From a virus: a stretch of 42,937 nt of DNA. The position numbers and the translations under genes are program-made. Below, piece after piece: positions 1 to 5,952 of the stretch (the stretch's first letter is position 1; the number at the start of each line of letters is the position of its first letter). The notes beneath the pieces were generated by a model. It saw only the letters and a list, made by a program, of their open reading frames with translations, searched no databases and was not told where the DNA came from. The DNA is taken from positions 1 to 42,937 of IMG/VR virus record IMGVR_UViG_3300034156_000034. One strand, written 5' to 3'.

Positions 1-127
1 CGGGCGAGATGAAGCCGCGTCCGACGTCAGCTTTTGCAGACTCCGCGCCTGCGCTCGAAGATGAGACGATCTGGCGAATGGCCAGCACAGCGGCGAACGC
101 TGACAAGTTCATTGGCTTGTGCGAAGG
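1..127. repeat. Left copy of 127-bp terminal direct repeat
   Basis: Bases 1-127 are identical to 42811-42937. The repeat lies inside the PrimPol-helicase gene and keeps its frame, so the window closes as a 42,810-bp circle. The odd length of 127 is a common maximum assembler k-mer, so this is most simply an assembly overlap and not a biological terminal repeat. Confidence 0.95.
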
Positions 128-1709
128 CGATTGGGCAGCGATGGGGTATCCGTCACAAAGCGAAGCTGACGAAGCTCTGCTTTCAATCCTAGCTTTCTAC
201 TCAAAGTCAAATGATCAGGTTACGCGACTGTTCCGCCAAACGCACCTCGGTGAGCGCAAGAAAGCACAGCGGGACGACTATTTGCGCCGCTCGCTTGTGC
301 GCGTCCGCTCGACTGAGATCGCCCCTGTTGACTTATCAATGCTCGCCAGTCCCATCAATTCAGCGTTGCCTATCAATGCGCCCAAAGCTTTCACGCGTCC
401 GCCCGGTATCGTTGGCGACGTCGCAGATTACATCTATCAGGCGGCAGTGCGGCCTGTGCCAGAGATCGCCCTTGCGGGCGCAATCGCGCTTGTTGCTGGT
501 ATTGTTGGCCGCAGCTACAATATAAGCAACACAGGCTTGAATCAATATCTGCTGGTGCTCGCGCCAACAGGCACAGGCAAGGAAGGCGCAGCAGCGGGCA
601 TCGACCGTCTAATCACAGCCGTGCGGCAAGTAGTCCCGTCAATTGATACTTTCGTAGGTCCGCGGAGCTTTGCTTCCGGACAAGGGCTCGCGCGCGTGCT
701 TGAGAGTCAACCATGCTTCGTTTCCATCTTCGGCGAGTTTGGTCTGACGCTGCAACAAATATGCGAGCCTTCCCCGAATAGCTCACAGCTTGCCTTGCGA
801 CAGATGCTGCTTGATCTCTACTCGAAGTCTGGCCACGCGCAGACGTTCCGTATCGCTGCCTACAGCGACCGCGACAAGAACACAAAGGAAGTGCAGGCTC
901 CAGCAATTAGCATCTTCGGTGAGTCAACACCGGAGACATTCTTCGACAGCTTATCAGCATCTCATATCGCCTCAGGCCTAATCCCCCGATTCTCTATTGT
1001 GGAATACACAGGGCCGCGTCCGCCGCGCAACCTAGCGAGCAACGTGCAACCGCCAAAGGAGCTAGTAGATCGCTTCGCACAGCTTGCGGCAGTCGCGCTC
1101 GCAAGCCAACAGAACCGCACGTGCTTGCCCGTATCACTCGACGACGAAGCAACCACACTGCTAGACGCCTTCGATGTCAAGGCAGACGCAGCGATCAACG
1201 ATGCAGGCGGCGAAGTGGAGCGACAACTATGGAACCGTGGGCACCTTAAGGCGCTGAAGCTCGCCGCCATTCTAGCGGTCGGGGAAAATGCGCATTATCC
1301 ACAAGTAACAGCAGAGCATGCAGCATGGGCTATCGACTTTGTTGGTACTGAGATCGAAGCTACTGCACAGCACTACGCCTCTGGATCGGTAGGCACGGGC
1401 GACCATAGGTTGGGGCATGAAGTAAGGGAAGCCTTCGCAGCCTACTTGCAACTCACAGCGCAGCAGCGCGCACAGTACAAGGTTCCGCGCACTATGCTTG
1501 ACAAGCCGATCGCGCCTTACAGCTACTTCGTGCGCCGCTTGCAGAAGCGCACGCCGTTTCAGCAGGACATGCGCGGCGCTGACAAGGCGCTTGTTGCTAC
1601 GCTCGCCAGCCTGGTTGCTGAAGGCGTACTTATCCGCCTAGCACCACAACAGGCTGCGACGGAATTCAACAGTACACAGGCGCTCTACTGCGCCGGAGAA
1701 GGATGGTAA
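1..1709 (+). CDS. PrimPol-helicase, C-terminal part (DUF3987 helicase-like)
   Basis: This is the carboxy-terminal part of the protein that starts at 42357. The in-frame Met at base 9 is residue 155 of the full protein and not a separate start. A segment around bases 100-300 carries the SEADEALLSILAFYS signature of the domain that links PrimPol to helicase in NrS-1-like polymerases. It is followed by a DUF3987-type P-loop ATPase with Walker A APTGTGKE at about full-length residues 339-346 (bases 561-584). A primase-polymerase fused to a helicase could unwind and prime the phage origin, and a candidate origin lies one gene downstream. The gene ends with TAA abutting the next ATG. Full length of about 720 residues fits such fusions. 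Confident as a replication protein; the biochemical details are inferred. Confidence 0.85.
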   Translation, partial: GEMKPRPTSAFADSAPALEDETIWRMASTAANADKFIGLCEGDWAAMGYPSQSEADEALLSILAFYSKSNDQVTRLFRQTHLGERKKAQRDDYLRRSLVRVRSTEIAPVDLSMLASPINSALPINAPKAFTRPPGIVGDVADYIYQAAVRPVPEIALAGAIALVAGIVGRSYNISNTGLNQYLLVLAPTGTGKEGAAAGIDRLITAVRQVVPSIDTFVGPRSFASGQGLARVLESQPCFVSIFGEFGLTLQQICEPSPNSSQLALRQMLLDLYSKSGHAQTFRIAAYSDRDKNTKEVQAPAISIFGESTPETFFDSLSASHIASGLIPRFSIVEYTGPRPPRNLASNVQPPKELVDRFAQLAAVALASQQNRTCLPVSLDDEATTLLDAFDVKADAAINDAGGEVERQLWNRGHLKALKLAAILAVGENAHYPQVTAEHAAWAIDFVGTEIEATAQHYASGSVGTGDHRLGHEVREAFAAYLQLTAQQRAQYKVPRTMLDKPIAPYSYFVRRLQKRTPFQQDMRGADKALVATLASLVAEGVLIRLAPQQAATEFNSTQALYCAGEGW

Positions 1710-2438
1710 ATGCTCGCTTCACTCATGCTTAGCCAGACAACACACGTTGTAGGCTTGTCAGGTGGCAAGGATTCAACGGCGCTAGCCTTGCGTCTTGCTG
1801 AAGTTGAGCCACGCGACTACGTGTATTTGATTACACCAACAGGCGATGAACTGCCCGAGATGATAGAACACTGGGCGCACCTAGAAAACCTACTAGGTAA
1901 GCAATTCACACGAGTAACAAACCGCACGCTAGCTGAATGGATCGCTGAATTCGACGGCTTGCCTAATCATAGACAGAGATGGTGTACGCGCCTACTGAAG
2001 ATAGAGCCCACAATTGCGTTCTTAGCCAACCACGCACCTGCAATCAATTATGTAGGACTGCGCGCAGATGAAGCCGAACGTGTAGGCATCTACGGATCAA
2101 CAGCAAGCCGCTTCCCTTTGCGTGAGTGGGGTTGGGGTATCACCGAAGTACAGGGCTATTTGCGCGATAGAGGTATAACAATCCCAGAGCGTACGGACTG
2201 CGCGCGTTGTTATGGACAGCGCCTAGTTGAGTGGAAGCGTCTGCTTGTAAAGCACCCTAGCCTGTACGCCAGTGCAGAAGCAGACGAAGCGCGCACAGGC
2301 TACACATTTAGAAGCGCGCAGCGGGACACGTGGCCCGCGCCGTTAGCTGAATTGCGGGAAGCTTTCAACAGCGGGCGCAAAGTACGAGGTGACGACGAAT
2401 GCGACAACGCAACATCGTGCCGCGTGTGTAAGCTATGA
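1710..2438 (+). CDS. PP-loop ATPase, PAPS reductase-like
   Basis: A 242-residue protein of the adenine-nucleotide alpha-hydrolase superfamily. The PP-loop SGGKDS (residues 17-22) binds and cleaves ATP to the adenylyl state, and QRWCTRLLKIEP is the second signature of the PAPS reductase group. Two cysteine pairs (TDCARC and the C-terminal SCRVC) could bind a metal or an iron-sulfur cluster. ATG 1710 directly follows the TAA of the helicase gene, with GGAGAAGG as ribosome site; a second ATG at 1725 would still keep the PP-loop. Members of this group serve sulfate assimilation, tRNA or base thiolation (for example DndC in phosphorothioation), so the substrate cannot be named. Its position between PrimPol and the origin-like region suggests nucleic-acid or nucleotide modification and not sulfur assimilation; that is inference. 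Confidence 0.8.
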   Translation: MLASLMLSQTTHVVGLSGGKDSTALALRLAEVEPRDYVYLITPTGDELPEMIEHWAHLENLLGKQFTRVTNRTLAEWIAEFDGLPNHRQRWCTRLLKIEPTIAFLANHAPAINYVGLRADEAERVGIYGSTASRFPLREWGWGITEVQGYLRDRGITIPERTDCARCYGQRLVEWKRLLVKHPSLYASAEADEARTGYTFRSAQRDTWPAPLAELREAFNSGRKVRGDDECDNATSCRVCKL

Positions 2439-2891
2439 CGCCGCTAATGACCTGCAAAGTAAACCATAGAGTAACGCGAATGCGTCTAACGCTGCAGCGT
2501 CAGCGACATAAAGTAGGGGATAGCGTCTATCCCCTATGCAATGGCACTCTAGGCGGCAAGTTAGCGAAATCACGTAGCCGTGGGGGACTATCCCCTAGGG
2601 GGGTCCTATGGCGGGGGAACCCCCGGAGGGCTACCCCCCTCTCCCCTATCCCCTACTATACAAATGAGTCAAATATCCCCAATGAAATCCTGTTATATAA
2701 TAACAAAAACTTTTTTTCACATATTACATAGGGGATAGCATAGGGGATAGAGTAGGGGATAGAGTAAATTGTAGCGATCCCCTACTATACAAAAGGTAAA
2801 TAGCAGATAATGAGCAACGACACTGTAAAAGCAATTAGAGCGCGAAAGATACTGGCGGCAATTTGTAGCAGAGCTAGATAAAGGAGCAACA
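2439..2891 (+). other. Candidate replication origin: iterons, hairpins, AT-rich tract
   Basis: A 453-bp stretch with no convincing gene. The 10-mer TAGGGGATAG or its complement CTATCCCCTA occurs at 2514, 2527, 2588, 2646, 2729, 2741 and 2753, with a shorter match at 2777. The first pair forms a perfect inverted repeat with a 3-base loop, and the copies at 2729, 2741 and 2753 repeat exactly every 12 bp. An 8-bp stem (2597-2604 with 2633-2640) encloses an inner 6-bp G/C stem at 2612-2625. The palindrome TGTTATATAATAACA (2691-2705) opens an AT-rich tract reaching 2728. Iterons, a duplex-unwinding-like element and the nearby PrimPol gene fit a replication origin. A regulatory RNA or termination zone is the alternative. 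Confidence 0.55.
2729..2762 (+). repeat. Three 12-bp-period iterons
   Basis: TAGGGGATAG occurs at 2729-2738, 2741-2750 and 2753-2762 with 2-base spacers CA and AG. The period is close to one helical turn and places the same face of each copy toward a bound protein. This is the densest part of the wider iteron set in 2514-2784. Confidence 0.8.
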
Positions 2892-3131
2892 ATGTGCATG
2901 CAGGACATAAGAAAGCTAACTGAGCAACGTCAGCAAGCGATCTACTTGCTAGAAGAGCTAGGCTTTGATTGCACAATTCTGCAAGGAAACCAGCGCACAG
3001 AGCAGCTAGCGCTTGACGACAGTGTAGTCGTGCAAGCCTTCAGGCAGCAGCAACTGAAGCAACTGCAAATTGCGCTATCTAAATGCACGTTTGCCGAGCA
3101 ACGTGCTACTGTGGATAACGTAGATGATTGA
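2892..3131 (+). CDS. Small protein, unknown function
   Basis: A 79-residue protein with no recognised family. ATG 2892 follows a clear AAGGAG site 6 bases upstream. The sequence is mostly helical and rich in Gln and Leu (for example AFRQQQLKQLQIALSK), with cysteines at positions 2, 27 and 65 or close to them. It is the first gene after the origin-like region and begins a run of very small genes, each with a strong ribosome site. The reading frame is supported by the ribosome site and by its place in the series; the function is unknown. Confidence 0.6.
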   Translation: MCMQDIRKLTEQRQQAIYLLEELGFDCTILQGNQRTEQLALDDSVVVQAFRQQQLKQLQIALSKCTFAEQRATVDNVDD

Positions 3132-3184
3132 TACACAGTAGATCCAAGTGAAGCTACTTTGATTATGCACAAAGGAGACAGCAA

Positions 3185-3367
3185 ATGCTTGAACCGATAA
3201 CGAGTGAAGAGGCAGACAGGCGACACGCAGAGTACGTATCGAGGCTACCATGCTGCGCATACTGTGGCGATAAGCTTGCAGACAGCAAAGCCTACTGCTG
3301 CTTGAATTGCGTGACAGTGCACGCGCAGACGCTGCTGGGTAACTACAAAGGAGACAGCAATGTGTGA
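3185..3367 (+). CDS. Small zinc-ribbon-like protein
   Basis: A 60-residue protein with two cysteine pairs, CCAYC (about residues 23-27) and CCLNC (about 38-42), spaced as in a compact zinc ribbon. ATG 3185 follows AAAGGAGACAGCA. The 16 bases before the start codon region (3169-3184) are identical to those before the next gene (3345-3360). The end overlaps the next start by 8 bases, so translation is probably coupled. Short zinc ribbons in phage early regions often bind host proteins or nucleic acid, but the partner cannot be read from the sequence. Confidence 0.65.
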   Translation: MLEPITSEEADRRHAEYVSRLPCCAYCGDKLADSKAYCCLNCVTVHAQTLLGNYKGDSNV

Positions 3368-3596
3368 AGCAAAAGAATACAAAGCTACGCCGGCGTACAA
3401 TCAGCAAATCGCTAGCAAGCAGAAAGTACAGTGCAGACTGTGCTCGTGTGAAGGTGTTGACGGAGCTGTGCTGTGCAAAGAGCACCTCGAAGGCTATACA
3501 CTTGCGGTCAATACACTGCTTGACCACGGCATTACACTTCCGGGCAGGCAGCTTGCGCATGCAATTAAGCAGCAGAAAGGATCCGACAATGGCTAA
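3360..3596 (+). CDS. Small Cys-rich protein
   Basis: A 78-residue protein with CRLCSC near residues 25-30 and a further C-K-E-H near 40, which together resemble a C-x2-C...C-x2-H zinc site. ATG 3360 uses the same AAAGGAGACAGCA ribosome site as the preceding gene. The last 8 bases overlap the next gene. I do not recognise a family. The shared upstream module suggests that this gene and its predecessor arose or spread as a cassette. Confidence 0.65.
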   Translation: MCEAKEYKATPAYNQQIASKQKVQCRLCSCEGVDGAVLCKEHLEGYTLAVNTLLDHGITLPGRQLAHAIKQQKGSDNG

Positions 3597-3768
3597 ATGC
3601 GTGGCTCCATTTTGTGCTGAGATGGCGCACGCAGCTTTCTGCGACATCTGTAGCGGCGACTTGTGCGAAGAATGCTGCTTGGATGCGCGCATGATAGGCG
3701 CTGAAGCAATGGACGCAGCAGACGAGGTTGCAAGCAACAAGGAGGAAGATAATGGCAAAAGCAAGTAG
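3589..3768 (+). CDS. Small acidic Cys-rich protein
   Basis: A 59-residue protein starting at ATG 3589 after AGAAAGGATCC; a longer open frame upstream (from 3364) merely overlaps the previous gene. Cysteines at CVAPFC, CDIC and CEECC in the first 35 residues could form a B-box or RING-like zinc site, and an acidic tail (EVASNKEEDNGK) follows. It overlaps the preceding gene by 8 bases and the nuclease gene by 17 bases. It belongs to a series of four small cysteine-rich products; the function is unknown. Confidence 0.6.
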   Translation: MAKCVAPFCAEMAHAAFCDICSGDLCEECCLDARMIGAEAMDAADEVASNKEEDNGKSK

Positions 3769-4180
3769 AGACAAAGGCGCACGCGGCGAGCGTGAAGTTA
3801 TCGACATACTGCAGCCTATTGTGGACAACGCTTACCGGGCTGCTGGCTTGCAGCCTCCTTGCCTCAAGCGCACAAGCAGCATGCAGGCCGATGGAGGCGG
3901 CTGCGACGTGCACGGCATCGACTGGCTAGCGTTGGAGGTAAAGCGCTGCGAGACGCTGCAGCTCGAAGCGTGGTGGCGACAGTGCCTCGCGCAGGCGAAG
4001 CCAGGACAGATGCCTGTGCTCGTCTACAGACAGAACAGCAGGCAGTGGCGTGCACGCCTATGGCTGCAGGCTGCTGTTACAAACACAACCGTCGTAGCTG
4101 ACCTGTCAATAGCCGACTTTTGCAGCTACTTTGAAGCTGGGCTAATGCTGTATTTGTACAGGGAAAGGATGGCTAGCTAA
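3752..4180 (+). CDS. PD-(D/E)XK nuclease, Holliday-junction-resolvase-like
   Basis: A 142-residue probable endonuclease. The N-terminal KGARGEREV (about residues 8-16) supplies the first acidic residue E13, CDVHGID supplies D52, and LEVK supplies E62-x-K64, the order and spacing of archaeal Hjc-like and phage resolvase-like PD-(D/E)XK enzymes. Such enzymes cut branched DNA during replication and before packaging. ATG 3752 is preferred over the upstream ATG 3728 because a perfect AGGAGG lies 8 bases before it. The gene overlaps the previous one by 17 bases and abuts the next (TAA then ATG). The fold is a motif-based inference; the exact substrate is not known. Confidence 0.7.
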   Translation: MAKASRDKGARGEREVIDILQPIVDNAYRAAGLQPPCLKRTSSMQADGGGCDVHGIDWLALEVKRCETLQLEAWWRQCLAQAKPGQMPVLVYRQNSRQWRARLWLQAAVTNTTVVADLSIADFCSYFEAGLMLYLYRERMAS

Positions 4181-4438
4181 ATGAGAGTCTGTAGCATTTG
4201 CAGAAAGCAAGCGCAGCCGCACGCACAGTTCTGCTGTGACGTTCGCTTGCCGCCCACTTACAGCAATCACCACCCGCGCACGCCGCGAGGCCAGGCACGC
4301 GTCGACGCGCAAGCGCGCTTGCTCGAAGGCATGCGTGCGCCTGCTTGCGCGTGCGGCTTGCGAGGGCCTCACGAGTGCACGCGCAGCCTGGAGTGGCGGC
4401 AAGAGATGCTGTCTATGCTGTCAATGAGGCAACTATGA
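4181..4438 (+). CDS. Small Cys/His-rich protein
   Basis: An 85-residue protein starting directly after the TAA of the nuclease gene, with GGAAAGGA as ribosome site. Two potential metal sites are visible: CSICRKQAQPHAQFCC at 4-19 and ACACGLRGPHEC near 54-65. Its stop overlaps the next ATG in an ATGA, so the two genes are translationally coupled. The middle is Arg-rich, which would suit nucleic-acid contact. The family is unknown. Confidence 0.65.
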   Translation: MRVCSICRKQAQPHAQFCCDVRLPPTYSNHHPRTPRGQARVDAQARLLEGMRAPACACGLRGPHECTRSLEWRQEMLSMLSMRQL

Positions 4439-4731
4439 AACCAATTCACACAAATGCAACAAACAAAATACTAAATGCACCTGACAATTGGGAAGACGCG
4501 CACGATGCTGAATGCGTCGGTTTACCTGTGTACGTGAATAGTATTTACATATACTCGTGGTGGAAGTTGACGTGCAAAGAGCGCTTACTTTTGCTACTTG
4601 GGCGGCCTATTCAACTCTGCATTGTAGGTAGAACGCATGCGCCTGTTGCATTGCAAGTTGCTGCTATTGAGCAGCAGTCGTGGTGGCTTGAAATCAAGCG
4701 CTGGATCAAACAGCGAAAGCCTAAGATTTGA
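4435..4731 (+). CDS. Conserved-looking phage protein, unknown function
   Basis: A 98-residue protein. The start chosen is ATG 4435 in an ATGA overlap with the preceding gene, preceded by GAGGC; an in-frame ATG at 4345 would bury the start deep in the neighbour. The pattern LPVYVN...W-x-L-x-x-KERLLLLLGRPIQLCIVG-x-TH-x-PV resembles a small protein common near phage replication or terminase genes (inference from memory). A hydrophobic stretch of about 15 residues sits in the middle but is short for a membrane segment. The function is unknown. Confidence 0.65.
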   Translation: MKPIHTNATNKILNAPDNWEDAHDAECVGLPVYVNSIYIYSWWKLTCKERLLLLLGRPIQLCIVGRTHAPVALQVAAIEQQSWWLEIKRWIKQRKPKI

Positions 4732-4737
4732 CGGCGA

Positions 4738-4787
4738 GCCTACAGTCGGCGTAGGCTTGCAGGTTGAACGTCTGAAAAGACTCAACC
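4738..4787 (+). ncRNA. Tandem RNA hairpins in a 67-nt gap
   Basis: Two hairpins lie back to back in the gap before the 80-aa gene. The first pairs GCCTAC (4738-4743) with GTAGGC (4751-4756). The second pairs GGTTGA (4762-4767) with TCAACC (4782-4787), then after a 2-base bulge GTCT (4770-4773) with AGAC (4778-4781), closed by a GAAA tetraloop. The second ends 4 bases before the GAAAGG ribosome site. No U-run follows, so this is not a simple terminator; a processing site or translation control element is possible. Confidence 0.45.
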
Positions 4788-4798
4788 GAAAGGCAGCC

Positions 4799-5041
4799 AT
4801 GCACTACATGAACGGACGCGAGGCGAAGAATGGGGACAAGGTTGTCCTGGCCGCAGGCACGCCGATTGTCGGCATCCTCTACGATGCGCAGGCCGGAAAC
4901 GACTACTGCAACGGAAAGCTGGCACCCATCTCGCCGAGCGATCCTATGCCGAACCTGAAGCAATGCCTTCACCTTGACGACGTGCTAGCCGCCGTGGCCG
5001 ACAGCACGTCTTGCCAGACTCCCACCGACGTCAAGCCCTAA
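4799..5041 (+). CDS. Small phage protein, unknown function
   Basis: An 80-residue soluble protein. ATG 4799 follows GAAAGGCAGCC; a later in-frame Met (residue 4) is possible. The N-terminus MHYMNGREAKNGDKVV resembles a small protein often seen before terminase genes in phages (recalled, not searched). It is predicted to be mostly beta-strand with an acidic helix LDDVLAAVAD near the end. It lies directly upstream of the small terminase gene and after a pair of RNA hairpins, so its translation may be regulated separately from the early cluster. Confidence 0.6.
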   Translation: MHYMNGREAKNGDKVVLAAGTPIVGILYDAQAGNDYCNGKLAPISPSDPMPNLKQCLHLDDVLAAVADSTSCQTPTDVKP

Positions 5042-5053
5042 GGCTGGGAGATA

Positions 5054-5617
5054 GTGCCCCGACGTACAGTCAATCAGCGCATGAAGCTACCTCGCTCAAA
5101 AGGCGGGGTAGATCCGCGCGTGCGCGCGCAGATGAACCGCTTTGTCGAGGGGCTGTTGATGGGCCTGGGCAGCACGCAGGCCGCAGTGTTTGCCGGCGTC
5201 GCCTCTGCGTCTGCAGCGCGGACAGCCCAGAAGTACAGGGTTGACCCCTACGTGCGCGGGCGCTTCACGGCGCTGCGCGAGAAGCTCACCCGCGATGAGA
5301 TCTGCAGCTTCGCCGAACAGGCGTTGGATGTGAAGTCGATCGCCTTCGACGACAGCACTGAACGCGTGCGCATTCGTACGGCGAAGGGGCTCGTCCGCTA
5401 CGAAGACCGTGAGTCGACCAGCAAGCGTGAGCGCATCGCCGCGCACGCACTGCTTGCTAATCTCATGGGGCACAACGCGCCCACGCACGTAGCGACGACG
5501 ATCAACGGCGGTGTGCTGCTTCTGCCGGTAGCTGACAGCATGGAAGCTTGGGAAAGTCAAGCAGTAGCTGCACAGGCGGCGCTGCAGAAGGAAGTGGAGC
5601 AAGATGCCAATCGCTAA
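5054..5617 (+). CDS. terS: Terminase small subunit
   Basis: A 187-residue DNA-recognition subunit that would bind the packaging site and load the large terminase. Start is GTG 5054, 12 bases after the previous stop, with GGGAG upstream. Residues about 25-70 (FVEGLLMGLGSTQAAVFAGV followed by a second helix and VRGRFTALREK) form the helix-turn-helix usual in small terminases of the Terminase_2 type, followed by a helical oligomerisation region (KRERIAAHALLANLMGH). The C-terminus ends KEVEQDANR, repeated exactly at the end of the next gene because the DNA is duplicated there. The large subunit gene is separated from it by the lysis cassette. Confidence 0.8.
   Translation: MPRRTVNQRMKLPRSKGGVDPRVRAQMNRFVEGLLMGLGSTQAAVFAGVASASAARTAQKYRVDPYVRGRFTALREKLTRDEICSFAEQALDVKSIAFDDSTERVRIRTAKGLVRYEDRESTSKRERIAAHALLANLMGHNAPTHVATTINGGVLLLPVADSMEAWESQAVAAQAALQKEVEQDANR
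5587..5607 (+). repeat. 21-bp direct repeat, copy 1
   Basis: Bases 5587-5607 are identical to 5774-5794. Each copy contains the GGAAGTGGAG ribosome site, the start codon of the next gene and the codons for the shared C-terminal KEVEQDA of the preceding gene. The repeats frame the 66-aa gene exactly. Confidence 0.85.
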
Positions 5618-5804
5618 CTGCGGCACGTGTGTGCACTTCGCACCCAGTACGGAAGATCAGAGACGCGGGGCTTGTCTGGCGCCTGTTCCGAAGTGTTGCC
5701 CTGATTCGCACAAGTACAGCGTTTCAGCAGAAGAGGCGTTTCCTTACGATGACGAGCCAGGGTGCCCAGCGTGGAAGGAAGTGGAGCAAGATGCTAACCG
5801 CTGA
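5604..5804 (+). CDS. Small Cys-rich protein
   Basis: A 66-residue protein with CGTC (about 6-9), a further C in GACLAP, KCC, and a final GCPAW, a pattern like small zinc-binding phage proteins with C-x2-C...C...C. ATG 5604 lies within the end of the small terminase gene (14-base overlap) and has GGAAGTGGAG upstream. It ends in KEVEQDANR, the same nine residues as the small terminase, because a 21-bp DNA repeat lies at both ends of the gene. This looks like a cassette inserted or duplicated at a coupled gene junction. Confidence 0.65.
   Translation: MPIANCGTCVHFAPSTEDQRRGACLAPVPKCCPDSHKYSVSAEEAFPYDDEPGCPAWKEVEQDANR
5774..5794 (+). repeat. 21-bp direct repeat, copy 2
   Basis: Second exact copy of 5587-5607, offset by 187 bp. 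It carries the ribosome site and start codon of the 53-aa gene. The ten bases ATGCTAACCG at 5791-5800 recur at the next junction (5939-5948). Confidence 0.85.
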
Positions 5805-5952
5805 GCTATCGTCAATGACCATTGCAGAGTGGCGCTATTGGGGAGAACGTGCGCAAGAGGGCGGGATTTACCACAATCACACATATGCACGAATATGCTT
5901 TCAGTGCGCGGAACTACTGCGCACACAGCAGGTGCGCTATGCTAACCGATAG
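5791..5952 (+). CDS. Small protein, unknown function
   Basis: A 53-residue protein, ATG 5791 preceded by GGAAGTGGAG. It overlaps the preceding gene by 14 bases and the lysozyme gene by 14 bases. It contains W-R-Y-W-G near the middle and FQCAELLRTQQ near the end, ending YANR. The strict chain of overlaps (14 bases at each of three junctions from small terminase to lysozyme) supports it as real. I do not recognise a family. Confidence 0.6.
   Translation: MLTAELSSMTIAEWRYWGERAQEGGIYHNHTYARICFQCAELLRTQQVRYANR

Noticed and set aside
1-127. The 127-bp terminal repeat as a true phage direct terminal repeat
   Set aside because: It lies inside a gene, is exactly 127 bp (a usual assembler k-mer) and no packaging feature marks it.
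2435-2731. A 98-codon open frame over the iteron region
   Set aside because: No ribosome site at its start, odd basic/Gly-rich composition, and it runs through the repeats and hairpins of the origin-like region.
2729-2762. Short direct repeats as a CRISPR array
   Set aside because: The unit is 10 bp with 2-base spacers and appears in both orientations; this is iteron-like, not repeat-spacer.
3075-3782. A 235-codon minus-strand open frame
   Set aside because: Antisense to several small plus-strand genes that each have strong ribosome sites; Ser/Leu/Cys-rich shadow.
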